Shown here: piece by piece, positions 42,274-51,452 of the stretch
Layout of the letters: each line of letters opens with the position of its first letter
How positions within the stretch are numbered: the first letter of the stretch is position 1
DNA from: Hyphomicrobium sp.
Lineage (GTDB): Bacteria; Pseudomonadota; Alphaproteobacteria; Rhizobiales; Hyphomicrobiaceae
Assembly (NCBI RefSeq): GCF_019744875.1
Contig: NZ_JAIETU010000006.1
Span: 124,001-188,000, forward strand
DNA: 64,000 nt
Direction of reading: 5' to 3'
Notes under the pieces: model-generated
The model's input: the letters and a program-made list of their open reading frames with translations, nothing else
The model's database searches: none
What the model was told of the DNA's origin: nothing
Program-made: the position numbers and the translations under genes

Positions 42274-42813
42274 TTGTCGACGGCTCATCGTCCTCGGTTG
42301 CGCGTGTTCGGATGGGTTGCTGCGGGCGCATTTCTCGCTGCGGTGCTGCATGGAGCCGCGCCCGCGCGCGCAGAGGATGTTCCAACTCCCGACGAGTACG
42401 CCGAGCACGTGGGCGGCGATGCTCATGTTCTCCCGCCCGGAGAGCTGAAGCTCGATGGGCGCCAGCAGGTGTGCGGTCAACGGCCAACCGTGATCGACAG
42501 CCAGCTCGACGACTACGGCGCGGCCTATCCGGGCTTCCTGATCCTCAATCCGCGGCTGCTCGCCAAGGTCTCGACGCCGGTCAAGCTCTGGATCTACGCG
42601 CACGAGTGCGGCCACCAGTTCCGGGGACCCGACGAGGAAACGGCGGACTGCTTCGCTGTGCAGCGCGGTCGGCGCCAGGGATGGCTCGACGAGAACGGGC
42701 TTGAGGAAATCTGCCAGTTCATTGCGCCGTCCAAGGGCGACAGCATGCATTTCGCCGGCTCGCACCGCTGTTCCTACATGCGCCAGTGCTTCGCGGATCC
42801 GTCGATCCGCTGA
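42274..42813 (+). CDS. Secreted protein with HExxH-type motif
   Basis: This 179-residue protein starts at a TTG behind GGTGGGG and has a signal peptide (about 1-33, ending APARA). The motif YAHECGHQFRGPDEETADCFAVQ places H-E-x-x-H-like residues (HECGH) and a downstream E and D as in zincins. Four to five further cysteines (VCGQ, DCFA, EICQF, HRCSY, RQCFAD) suggest disulfides. I do not recognise a named family. It may be a periplasmic metalloprotease-like protein, but activity is not shown. Confidence 0.7.
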   Translation: MSTAHRPRLRVFGWVAAGAFLAAVLHGAAPARAEDVPTPDEYAEHVGGDAHVLPPGELKLDGRQQVCGQRPTVIDSQLDDYGAAYPGFLILNPRLLAKVSTPVKLWIYAHECGHQFRGPDEETADCFAVQRGRRQGWLDENGLEEICQFIAPSKGDSMHFAGSHRCSYMRQCFADPSIR

Positions 42814-42850
42814 TCCCTATCCCTGTGTTTCGGCCTTGCGGGGGGCGATG

Positions 42851-42898
42851 TTGTCCCCGGAGGGGCGCGTTCCGCAACTTGTCCCCGGAGGGGCGCGT
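42851..42898 (+). repeat. Two-copy 20-bp direct repeat
   Basis: The unit TTGTCCCCGGAGGGGCGCGT occurs at 42851-42870 and 42879-42898, with an 8-base spacer. Each copy contains a small CCCC/GGGG inverted repeat. It lies just before the next gene and could be a slippage product or an RNA structure. Confidence 0.75.
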
Positions 42899-42944
42899 CC
42901 GGCCTAACATCGGGCGTCTCTATCCCGCGCGTCGGCCGATCCCC

Positions 42945-43367
42945 ATGCAACTCATCGACTTTCCGAAGCGATGCCTCGCCATAGCCGAGACCCTCAACCG
43001 GTGGGTGGGCGCGCTCTCGGCGCTCGATCAGGGCCGGCGCGCGAAGGTGGCGCGCTATGCCGACGCCATCGCCGATACGCTCGACCGGGCCCAGGCCTAT
43101 GCGGCGCGCCTGGCGCAGTTTCCCCGCGACAAGGCCGCCCAGCGGGGGCTGATCCGGGAGCTGGGGCGCATTTCGGGGTATCTCGAGACCCTGGTCGGCG
43201 TGCTGCAACACCATCTTGACGGACGAAAGCTGGCTGGCGTTAAAAGACGGCTCGAACAGCTCGGCCCCGGCCGGGGTCGCCTTCGGGCGGCGCATGAGCT
43301 GCGGATGGACCGTTTGCTTGCCGCGGAGGGCTATTTCCGGGCGCTGGCCGACAGTCTCAGGGCGTGA
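42945..43367 (+). CDS. Hypothetical helical protein
   Basis: This 140-residue soluble protein is rich in Arg, Ala and Leu, with long amphipathic helices (SALDQGRRAKVARYADAIADTL and later). I know no family for it. The ATG at 42945 is plausible, with only a weak ribosome site. It lies between a direct repeat and leuD. Composition and codon use match neighbouring chromosomal genes. Confidence 0.6.
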   Translation: MQLIDFPKRCLAIAETLNRWVGALSALDQGRRAKVARYADAIADTLDRAQAYAARLAQFPRDKAAQRGLIRELGRISGYLETLVGVLQHHLDGRKLAGVKRRLEQLGPGRGRLRAAHELRMDRLLAAEGYFRALADSLRA

Positions 43368-43451
43368 GCGTCTCGCTTGAATTTGGCGCCGAGGTAGCCC
43401 ACACCACGCACTCCAGGATCACGACACGCAGTCAGGACGCGGGATAGTTTC

Positions 43452-44057
43452 ATGCAGAAATTCAATCAGCTCACCGGCGTCGCCGCCCCGTTCCCGCTCA
43501 GGAACGTGGACACCGACATGATCATCCCGAAGCAGTTCCTGAAGACGATCAAGCGGACGGGCCTCGGCAAGGCGCTGTTCTTTGAGATGCGGTACGATCA
43601 GGCGGGCAACGAGCTTGCCGATTTCGTGCTCAATAAGCCGGCCTACCGCAACGCCGAAATCCTGATCGCGGGCGAGAACTTCGGCTGCGGATCGTCGCGC
43701 GAGCACGCGCCCTGGGCGTTGCTGGACTTCGGGTTCCGTTGCGTGATCGCTCCCGATTTCGCCGACATTTTCTACAACAACTGCTTCCAGAACGGCATCC
43801 TGGCGATCAAGCTGCCGCAGGAGCAGGTGGACAAGCTGATGGACGATGCGAGCCGGGGCGCGAATGCAACGGTGACGGTGGATCTTGAAACGCAGGAGAT
43901 CCGCGGTCCCGACGGCGGCGTCATCCGCTTCGAGATCGATCCGTTCCGCAAGCACTGCCTCCTGAACGGCTTGGACAACATCGGGCTGACGCTCGAAAAA
44001 GAAAAAGCGATCAAAGACTTCGAAGCGCGCGACGCGTCGGCGCGGCCGTGGGCGTAA
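43452..44057 (+). CDS. leuD: 3-isopropylmalate dehydratase small subunit
   Basis: This 201-residue protein is the partner of LeuC and carries the swivelling substrate-binding domain. Typical segments are [30 protein letters not shown] and [17 protein letters not shown]. Length and start match the family. It is separated from leuC by two zincin-like genes and a helical protein, so the two subunits may have separate promoters. Confidence 0.97.
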   Translation: MQKFNQLTGVAAPFPLRNVDTDMIIPKQFLKTIKRTGLGKALFFEMRYDQAGNELADFVLNKPAYRNAEILIAGENFGCGSSREHAPWALLDFGFRCVIAPDFADIFYNNCFQNGILAIKLPQEQVDKLMDDASRGANATVTVDLETQEIRGPDGGVIRFEIDPFRKHCLLNGLDNIGLTLEKEKAIKDFEARDASARPWA

Positions 44058-44264
44058 CGCGACTGCGGCGAAGATCTTTCCGGCGCGCGTGAGGCAGGTC
44101 ATGTTCCGGGTTGGGTGCCGCGCGCTTTGATTGGTGCGTGACGCACTCTGGCTTGCGCGACACACACTTTGGTTTGCGCGACACGCGCGCGCGGAATCGC
44201 GCTCCGGCGCATTGCGGCTGTACGAACGAATATGCTAGGTGCGGAGCATTCTCGAGGGAAGGCC

Positions 44265-45317
44265 ATGCGAGCCAAATGGATCCCGGCCGCAGCGTTTGCG
44301 GCCCTGAGCTTGGTTTTCGGCGGGCAAGCCCGCGCCGGAGGGCCCGCGCTCGTGTTCGATCCCACGGACGGGCAAGTGCTCTACGCCGAGGATGCCGACG
44401 ATCTGTGGCATCCCGCGTCGCTCACGAAGATCATGACGGCCTACCTCACGTTCGAGGCGATCAAGTCCGGCAAGCTGACCCTCGAACAGCGCATTCCCTA
44501 CAGCGAACAGGCGCAACTTCAGCCTCCGATGAAGCTCGGGCTTCATGTCGGCGCGACGTTGACCGTCGATCAGGCGCTCAAATCGGTGATCATCAAATCG
44601 GCCAATGACGTGGCCGTGGTGCTGGCCGAGGCGATCAGCGGATCGCAGTCCGAGTTCTCCGCTCTCATGAACCGCACGGCGCAGCGCCTCGGCATGACGC
44701 GCACGACGTTCGTGAACGCCAGTGGGCTGCCGGCGCCTATGCAGGTCACGACGGCGCGCGATCTCGCCAAGCTCGCGCGCGCGGTCGTCACCGAGTATCC
44801 CGAGCACGCCCCCTACTGGTCGATGTTCAATGCCAAGGTCGGCAAGATCCTGATCGGCACGCACAACGGTCTCCTGCGGTCGTTCGAAGGGGCGGACGGA
44901 CTGAAGACCGGCTTCACCTGCGATTCCGGGTACAACGTCGTGGCGAGCGCGACGCGGGACGGGCACCGGCTGATGGCGGTGGTGCTGGGCGAGTCGTCGG
45001 GCGCGAAACGGACGTTGCGGGCGGCCACGCTGCTCGAGCATGGCTTTCACAGCTACGGCTGGAAGCGGCTCTTCAACCCGACCCAGAGCCTGGACGCGAT
45101 GGCGATCGATAGCACCGTGAAGCCGGTGACGAGCGTGCGCAAGACGGTGATGTCGTACGATTGCGGCAATGCCCCGGTGCGCAAGAAGATCCGCAAGAAG
45201 GACGGCGGGAAGAAGAAGGAGCGGTCTGTCGACGCGCCCGACGCCCAGAAGGCAGCCGCGGCGGTGGTGGACAAGAACAAGGTCGCGGCCGGCGCTCCTG
45301 CCGTGAAGCCGCAATAG
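44265..45317 (+). CDS. D-alanyl-D-alanine carboxypeptidase (PBP5/6-type serine peptidase)
   Basis: This 350-residue protein has a signal peptide (about 1-25) and the three penicillin-binding motifs: S52-x-x-K55 (SLTK), S112-x-N114 (SAN) and K214-T-G. It trims pentapeptides of peptidoglycan in the periplasm. The C-terminus is a lysine-rich, alanine-rich tail (about 300-350) in place of the usual PBP5 C-domain and amphipathic anchor. The ATG at 44265 lies behind GAGGGAAGG. Confidence 0.92.
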   Translation: MRAKWIPAAAFAALSLVFGGQARAGGPALVFDPTDGQVLYAEDADDLWHPASLTKIMTAYLTFEAIKSGKLTLEQRIPYSEQAQLQPPMKLGLHVGATLTVDQALKSVIIKSANDVAVVLAEAISGSQSEFSALMNRTAQRLGMTRTTFVNASGLPAPMQVTTARDLAKLARAVVTEYPEHAPYWSMFNAKVGKILIGTHNGLLRSFEGADGLKTGFTCDSGYNVVASATRDGHRLMAVVLGESSGAKRTLRAATLLEHGFHSYGWKRLFNPTQSLDAMAIDSTVKPVTSVRKTVMSYDCGNAPVRKKIRKKDGGKKKERSVDAPDAQKAAAAVVDKNKVAAGAPAVKPQ

Positions 45318-45587
45318 GCGGGACCGGCAACACGCGCGCCCGACAGTCTCGCCGGCACCGCCGGCTACCCTTAAAAAGGTGTGCTCTCACCATCTCAACC
45401 TGGGACACCGCTTTGCGCGGCGTGCCCGGTACACTTTTCGATATTGGGACGGGTGACGGCGCAACTGGCCGTTGCGGGCGAACCTTATCCCTGAATAATC
45501 TTGTAATTTCAATGCCTCATGGCGGGGCTGCGGTTTGGCGCTGATCTTGCGTTTTAGGGGCGAACGTTCCTTCACGAGGTCAGCCCG

Positions 45588-45815
45588 ATGCCAAGCACTA
45601 CCGCCCAAAAGAAAAAAGAAGCCTCCGTCATCCATGACGCCGAACTCATGGCTGTCGTGCTCGAAGGGCGGCATGGGGCGTTTGCCGCCGAGGTTGCCGA
45701 CTTCTTCTCGTTGCTCCACCGCCAGATGGGCGATGCGAGCCGCTCGCACGCCTGGGGTGGCGTGGCGCGCATGGTGCGGCGGCGCGAGAGCGACCGCGTG
45801 CTCTCGATCCAGTAA
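45588..45815 (+). CDS. Small hypothetical protein
   Basis: This 75-residue frame starts at an ATG with GAGG 13 bases upstream. After a lysine-rich start it reads as a helical protein (VIHDAELMAVVLEGRHGAFAAEVADFFSLLHRQ). I do not recognise a family. The length, start site and protein-like composition make it plausible. It faces a decayed LUD-domain gene on the other strand. Confidence 0.5.
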   Translation: MPSTTAQKKKEASVIHDAELMAVVLEGRHGAFAAEVADFFSLLHRQMGDASRSHAWGGVARMVRRRESDRVLSIQ

Positions 45816-45847
45816 CGTCCGCCTCGGGGCGCGGACCTCACGCTTCA

Positions 45848-46160
45848 AGCCCTGTCTTAAATCGCCATAGACGTAGAGCTGCGAGGCGCCTTTGACGATG
45901 CGCCCGCTGACGTCACTTGCGCGGGCTCTGCCCGCCGATATCGCCAGTGCGAGATACTCCCGAAACAAGACTGACAGCGCGCGGCCACCTCTTTGGGCCA
46001 AGCTCGGATGCGTGCAACGCGAAGGCGTCCTCGAAAGAGGCCGCGATGGTAGCGCGGGCCACGTCCCCAATGTCGACTTCCGGCAGAAACGCGAGAGACG
46101 CGGGATTGCCCGCTCCGGACGCCAGCACGAGCGTGCCGGTTTCTGCGACCCAGCCGTAAG
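45848..46160 (-). pseudogene. Decayed LUD-domain (LutC/LldG-like) gene remnant
   Basis: On the minus strand about 100 residues resemble the C-terminal half of LUD proteins: WVAETGTLVLASGAGNP, then LAFLPEVDIGDVARATI and VSLVSGVSRTGDIGG. A frameshift near 45930 splits off the final GRIVKGASQLYVYGD. The N-terminal half has no counterpart upstream. LUD proteins act in lactate or glycolate use, and the glcDEF operon begins next to it, so this may be a lost companion of that operon. Confidence 0.6.
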
Positions 46161-46406
46161 CGTGCCGCGCGCCAACAGGCGGCGGATCACATACCGTTTG
46201 ATGGGCGTCGCTGCGCGCAGCATTGGGGTTTGCGGCGCTGACGCACGCGTGCGAGACTCGCCTCGTGCCGTGGCGAGCAATCCCGCGCGGCGACTGGCGT
46301 CGCGCCTCTTGCGGGTCGCGATTCAGCCGTGGTTCGGATATGTAGTCGGCGTCGCTTTTGGCCTGCGTTCTGCCTGTCGGCCAGTCATCCGCGAGGAAAG
46401 AAAACG

Positions 46407-47897
46407 ATGGCGTCCATTGCGCTTCCGCTTCCCGATCCGGAGATCGTCGGACGACGGGAATCGATCGTGCGCGATCTCGTGGTGCTGTGCGGGGCGGACG
46501 CTGTGATTTCGGACGAGGACGGACGGCGTGCCTTCGAGACCGATGCGCTGACCGCCTACCGCAGGATGCCGCTCGCGATCGTGTTGCCGAGCACCACGGA
46601 GGGTGTCTCGGCGGTTCTGAAGTATGCCAAGGCGAACGGCATCAAGGTGATGCCGCGGGGAGCGGGAACGTCGCTCGCGGGGGGCGCGGTGCCGCTCGAG
46701 GATTCGATCGTCGTCGGCATTTCCAAGATGAACCGCGTGCTCGAAATCGACTTCCACAACAGGTTCGCGCGAGTCGAGGCGGGGATCACGAATCTCGCGA
46801 TCTCGGCGGCGGTGGGCGCGGAAGATTTCTTCTACGCACCTGACCCGTCGAGCCAGATCGCCTGCACGCTGGCGGGCAACATCGCCATGAATTCGGGCGG
46901 CGCCCATTGCCTCAAGTACGGCGTGACGACCAACAACGTGCTCGGCGTCCGCATGGTGACGATCGATGGCGAGGTGGTCGACATCGGCGGCGCGCATCTC
47001 GATTCCGAGGGCTACGACCTGCTGGCGCTGATCGTGGGCTCGGAGGGCCAGTTCGGGATCGTCACCGAGGCGACGGTGCGCATCCTGCGCGCGGCGGAAG
47101 GCGCGCGGCCGATGATGATTGGCTTCGAGTCGAGCGCCAAGGCCGGCATCTGCGTGGCGCGGATCATCGCGTCGGGCATCATTCCCGTCGCCATCGAGTT
47201 CATGGACAAACCCGCCATCGAGGTGTGCGAGGCCTTCGCCAAGGCCGGATATCCGATGAACGTGGAGGCGCTGCTGATCATCGAGGTCGAAGGATCGGAG
47301 CAGGAGATCGCCGACCGGCTCGCCTACATCGCGAGCATCGCGCACGAGCTCAATCCGCAAGCGCTGGTGGTGAGCGGTTCGCCCGAGCAGAGCGCCAAGA
47401 TCTGGAAGGGCCGCAAGTCTGCTTTCGGCGCCATCGGCCGGATCTCCGATTACTACTGCATGGACGGCACGATCCCGCTCGCGCATCTGCCGCACGTGCT
47501 GGAGCAGATCTCGGCGATCTGCGCCAAGTACGGGCTCCGCGTGGCCAACATCTTCCATGCCGGCGACGGCAACCTGCATCCGCTGGTGATGTACGACGCC
47601 AACGCGCCGGGCGAAGCGGACAAGGCCGAGAAGGCGGGGGCGGAAATCCTCAAGCTGTGCGTGTCGGTCGGCGGCTGCCTAACGGGCGAGCACGGCGTCG
47701 GCCTCGAAAAGCGCGACCTGATGCGGGTACAGTTCTCGGAGGAAGACATCGCCGTGCAGTTGCGCATCAAGGCGGTGTTCGATCCGGACTGGCTGCTCAA
47801 TTTCGGCAAGGTGTTCCCGCTCGACGACGTGCAGGCCGCCATCGACAAGGCGCAGCGCGCGCGTACGGAGGCGCCGCCGTCCGAGGCGGCGGCTTAG
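46407..47897 (+). CDS. glcD: Glycolate oxidase subunit GlcD
   Basis: This 496-residue FAD-linked oxidase oxidises glycolate to glyoxylate together with GlcE and GlcF. The FAD (PCMH) domain carries MPRGAGTSLAGGAVPL and the C-terminal domain ends with GCLTGEHGVGLEKRD. The ATG at 46407 follows GAGGAAAG. It is the first gene of glcDEF, with 9 bases to glcE. Confidence 0.93.
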   Translation: MASIALPLPDPEIVGRRESIVRDLVVLCGADAVISDEDGRRAFETDALTAYRRMPLAIVLPSTTEGVSAVLKYAKANGIKVMPRGAGTSLAGGAVPLEDSIVVGISKMNRVLEIDFHNRFARVEAGITNLAISAAVGAEDFFYAPDPSSQIACTLAGNIAMNSGGAHCLKYGVTTNNVLGVRMVTIDGEVVDIGGAHLDSEGYDLLALIVGSEGQFGIVTEATVRILRAAEGARPMMIGFESSAKAGICVARIIASGIIPVAIEFMDKPAIEVCEAFAKAGYPMNVEALLIIEVEGSEQEIADRLAYIASIAHELNPQALVVSGSPEQSAKIWKGRKSAFGAIGRISDYYCMDGTIPLAHLPHVLEQISAICAKYGLRVANIFHAGDGNLHPLVMYDANAPGEADKAEKAGAEILKLCVSVGGCLTGEHGVGLEKRDLMRVQFSEEDIAVQLRIKAVFDPDWLLNFGKVFPLDDVQAAIDKAQRARTEAPPSEAAA

Positions 47898-47906
47898 GGG
47901 GCAACG

Positions 47907-49127
47907 ATGAGCGATATCATGCGGCCCGCGACCGAGTGGGAGCTCAAGAGCATGATGACTGCTCTTTCCGAGCGCTCCATTCCGGTCGAGATCCTGGGGG
48001 CGGGCTCGAAGCGCGGCGTGGGCCGGCCAGTGGTCGCGCCCGTGGTGCTGACGACCGGGGCGATGCGCGGCATCTCGCTCTATGAGCCGGCGGAGCTCGT
48101 CATGTCGGCGCGGGCGGGCACGCCGCTGTCGCAGGTCGAGGTGGAGCTGGCGTCGCGCGGGCAGATGCTGCCGTTCGAGCCGATCGATCTCGGGCCGATG
48201 CTCGGCACGGGCGCGGGGCAACAGACGATCGGCGCGGTGTTCGCCGCCAATCTCTCGGGTTCGCGGCGCATTTCAGCGGGCGCGGCGCGCGACTACCTGC
48301 TCGGCGTGCGCGGCGTCAACGGACATGCCGAGATTTTCAAGTCGGGCGGGCGGGTGATGAAGAACGTCACCGGCTACGACGTGGCGCGGGGGCTTGCCGG
48401 AAGCTGGGGCACGCTGGCCGTGCTGTCGGAAGTGACGTTCAAGGTGCTGCCGCTGCCGGACGACGTGCTGACGCTGGTCTATCCCGATCTCACGGACGAC
48501 CTCGCCGTCGAGATGATGAGCCTGGCGCTGACGGAGCCTTACGAGGTGTCCGGCACCGTGCATCTCGCGCCTGCGCTCGTGTCGCGGCTCACGCACAAAA
48601 CGCTGTCGAAGGAGAAGCGGTCTGTGACCGCCATCCGGCTCGAGAACTTCACGCGCTCCATCAGCTACCGCAAGCAGCGGCTGCGCAATGCGCTGCGGGC
48701 TTACGGCGAGCCGATCGAACTCGACCTGGAAAGCTCGCTGGCGTTCTGGGGCGACATGCGCGCGCTGTCTTTCTTTCCGCCGAACGGCACGCATGTCTGG
48801 CGCATCTCGACGGCGCCCAGCATGGCGGCTTCGCTCGTGGCGTCCGTGCGCCGGCACATGAAGGTCGAAGCGTATTACGACTGGTCGGGCGGGTTGATCT
48901 GGCTCGAAACGCCAGCGTCCGCCGACGCCGGCAGCGCCGATATCCGCCGTGCAGTCGCGACGCATGGCGGGCATGCGACGCTGATCCGGGCGGATGAGAC
49001 CGTGCGTCGGACGGTCGAGGTGTTCCAGCCGCTCGGCCCGGCCGTGGACCGGATCACGCGCGGCCTCAAGCAGGCGTTCGACCCGATGAACATTCTCAAT
49101 CCCGGACGCATGTATGCGTCGCTGTGA
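47907..49127 (+). CDS. glcE: Glycolate oxidase subunit GlcE
   Basis: This 406-residue FAD-binding subunit is shorter than GlcD but has the same PCMH fold (EILGAGSKRGVGRP, GTGAGQQTIGAVFAANLSG). The C-terminus NILNPGRMYASL is typical. It should form the membrane-associated glycolate oxidase with GlcD and GlcF. A GGGGG lies before the ATG. Confidence 0.92.
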   Translation: MSDIMRPATEWELKSMMTALSERSIPVEILGAGSKRGVGRPVVAPVVLTTGAMRGISLYEPAELVMSARAGTPLSQVEVELASRGQMLPFEPIDLGPMLGTGAGQQTIGAVFAANLSGSRRISAGAARDYLLGVRGVNGHAEIFKSGGRVMKNVTGYDVARGLAGSWGTLAVLSEVTFKVLPLPDDVLTLVYPDLTDDLAVEMMSLALTEPYEVSGTVHLAPALVSRLTHKTLSKEKRSVTAIRLENFTRSISYRKQRLRNALRAYGEPIELDLESSLAFWGDMRALSFFPPNGTHVWRISTAPSMAASLVASVRRHMKVEAYYDWSGGLIWLETPASADAGSADIRRAVATHGGHATLIRADETVRRTVEVFQPLGPAVDRITRGLKQAFDPMNILNPGRMYASL

Positions 49128-49181
49128 TACGCTTTGCTTTGGCGATCCGACTTCCGGATCTCTTGCTGCGAAAGACTGACG

Positions 49182-50555
49182 ATGCAGACGAACTTTTCCG
49201 CCGCCGATCTTGCCAATCCGCGCGTTGCGGAAGCCGATAAAATTCTGAAGCGCTGCGTGCATTGCGGCCTCTGCACGGCCGTCTGCTCGACCTATGTCGT
49301 GCTGGGCGATGAGCGCGACAGCCCGCGCGGGCGGATCTATCTCATCAAGGACATGTTCGAGCGCGGGGCGGAGCGCGAACCGAGCGAGCAGGTGCGTCAC
49401 CACATCGACCGCTGCCTGACGTGTCTTTCGTGCATGACGACGTGCCCGAGCGGCGTCGACTATCATCACCTCGTCGATGCGGCGCGCGCCGAGATCGAGG
49501 AGCGCAGCCCGCGCACCTGGAAAGACCGGACACTGCGGCGGCTGCTCGCCTTCATCATTCCCTATCCGCGCCGCTTCCGCCTGGCGGTGAAACTCGCCCC
49601 GCTTGGGCGTCCGTTCATTCCGCTGCTCGAGCGCCTGGGGCTCAAGGAGGTGGCGGCGATGATCGCGCTGGCGCCGCTGCCGACCAAAGTTCGCGAGGGA
49701 CGCTTCGGGGGCCCGGGCGAGGCGCTGACGCACGGCGAGCGGCGCGCGCGCGTGCTGCTGCTGACGGGCTGCGTGCAGCCGGTGCTTCGGCCCGACATCA
49801 ACGATGCCACCATCCGGCTGCTGGCGCGGCGCGGCGTCGACGTCATCGTGGCGCACGGAGCGGGCTGCTGCGGGGCGCTGGTGAAGCACATGGGGCGCGA
49901 GACCGATGCGATGCATCAGGCGCGCCGCAACGTCGAGGCGTGGTCGAAGGAAATCAACCGGGGCCAGATCGACGCGATCATCGTCAACGCATCAGGGTGC
50001 GGCACGACCGTGAAGGACTACGGCCATATGCTGCGCGACGATCCGATCTTCGCGCACGACGCGGCCAAGGTTTCGAGCCTCGCCAAGGATGTTTCGGAAT
50101 TCCTCTACGACTACCAGCTCGGCGCGCCGGAACGGTGGTCATCGCTGCGCGTTGCGTATCATTCGGCTTGCTCGCTGCAGCATGGCCAGCGCGTGCACGA
50201 CGAGCCGAAAGCGCTGTTGAAACAGGCCGGATTTGCGGTGGTGGATGTGCCTGAAGGTCACATTTGCTGCGGCTCGGCCGGGACCTACAACATCCTCCAG
50301 CCTGAGATCGCGGGGCAGCTCAAGAAGCGGAAGCTCGACAACATCCGTTCGACGCGGGCGGATGTGGTGGCGGCGGGAAACATCGGCTGCATCACGCAGC
50401 TCGATTCCGGCCAGGACATTCCGTTCGTGCACACGGTCGAGCTTCTGGATTGGGCGTATGGAGGTCCTGTTCCGCGCGGTCTCGACCACCTGCAGGATTT
50501 CGTGACCGACGTGCCGCGCCCGCGGCGGCAGGTGGAAGAGTTCATCGAAACGTGA
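49182..50555 (+). CDS. glcF: Glycolate oxidase iron-sulfur subunit GlcF
   Basis: This 457-residue protein has two [4Fe-4S] cysteine clusters near the N-terminus (CVHCGLCTAVC and CLTCLSCMTTCP). Two CCG domains follow (GAGCCGAL, CCGSAGTYN), which bind further cofactor. It passes electrons from the flavin subunits to the quinone pool. ATG 49182 is chosen over an in-frame start at 49134 because that extension is not conserved-looking. Third gene of the glc operon. Confidence 0.93.
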   Translation: MQTNFSAADLANPRVAEADKILKRCVHCGLCTAVCSTYVVLGDERDSPRGRIYLIKDMFERGAEREPSEQVRHHIDRCLTCLSCMTTCPSGVDYHHLVDAARAEIEERSPRTWKDRTLRRLLAFIIPYPRRFRLAVKLAPLGRPFIPLLERLGLKEVAAMIALAPLPTKVREGRFGGPGEALTHGERRARVLLLTGCVQPVLRPDINDATIRLLARRGVDVIVAHGAGCCGALVKHMGRETDAMHQARRNVEAWSKEINRGQIDAIIVNASGCGTTVKDYGHMLRDDPIFAHDAAKVSSLAKDVSEFLYDYQLGAPERWSSLRVAYHSACSLQHGQRVHDEPKALLKQAGFAVVDVPEGHICCGSAGTYNILQPEIAGQLKKRKLDNIRSTRADVVAAGNIGCITQLDSGQDIPFVHTVELLDWAYGGPVPRGLDHLQDFVTDVPRPRRQVEEFIET

Positions 50556-50596
50556 TCGTCACGCACGCGTCACGCTGCCTTTTTACATGAGCCGGC

Positions 50597-51433
50597 ATGA
50601 CCGAAAGCACATTTCCAGACAGCACGCGGGGACCGGCCGACCGGCGCGACGACCCGGGGCCGTTCGACATCATCGGTGACGTGCACGGGTGCGCGGCGGA
50701 GCTCGAACAGCTCCTCGGCCGGCTCGGTTACGGCGTGCATTGGAGTGGAGAACCGGGTGCCGTCCGCGTGAGCGTGACGGCTCCGGCGGGGCGGCGTGCG
50801 ATTTTCGTCGGCGACCTCGTGGATCGCGGGCCGCGCTCGCCCGACGTTCTGCGCATTGTGATGGCGATGGTCGCGAACGGCACGGCTTTCGCGGTGCCGG
50901 GCAATCACGACGTCAAGTTCGTGCGCTGGCTCGAGGGCAAGACGGTTGCCATGACACACGGGCTCGACCGGACGGCGGCTCAGTTCGAGGGTGAGCCGAA
51001 GTCGTTCCGTGTTGCGGTCAGAGCCTTCTTCAAGGAGCTGCCGATTTACCTGTGGCTCGACGGCGGGCGACTGGCCGTCGCGCATGCGGGGATCAAGGGC
51101 GGGATGCTGGGACAGAATACGGGCGAGGTGCGCCGCTTCTGTCTTTATGGCGAGACGTCGGGCGAAACGGACAAGTTCGGTTTGCCGATCCGCTACCATT
51201 GGGCGGCCGAATACCGGGGCGAGACCTCGGTCGTGTACGGGCACACGCCGGTGCCCGCGCCGGGCTGGGTGAACAACACGATCTGCGTCGATACGGGATG
51301 CTGCTTCGGCGGCAAGCTCTCGGCGTTGCGCTGGCCCGAGCGGGAGGTCGTTTCGGTAACGGCCGAGGGCGTCTACACGGTGCCTGTCCGGCCGTTCGGG
51401 CACCCGCCGCTGCGCCCGGGCGCGATGCTCTGA
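50597..51433 (+). CDS. Metallophosphoesterase (PP2A/ApaH-like)
   Basis: This 278-residue phosphatase has the calcineurin-type metal motifs: GDVHG near residue 25, GDLVDRG near 75 and GNHD near 101, followed by AHAG and GHTP. It probably hydrolyses phosphoproteins or dinucleotides. Such proteins are related to the PrpA/PnkP-type bacterial phosphatases, and the exact substrate cannot be told. Soluble; no signal peptide. Confidence 0.85.
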   Translation: MTESTFPDSTRGPADRRDDPGPFDIIGDVHGCAAELEQLLGRLGYGVHWSGEPGAVRVSVTAPAGRRAIFVGDLVDRGPRSPDVLRIVMAMVANGTAFAVPGNHDVKFVRWLEGKTVAMTHGLDRTAAQFEGEPKSFRVAVRAFFKELPIYLWLDGGRLAVAHAGIKGGMLGQNTGEVRRFCLYGETSGETDKFGLPIRYHWAAEYRGETSVVYGHTPVPAPGWVNNTICVDTGCCFGGKLSALRWPEREVVSVTAEGVYTVPVRPFGHPPLRPGAML

Positions 51434-51452
51434 AGCAAGAGCGCGCGGCCGG

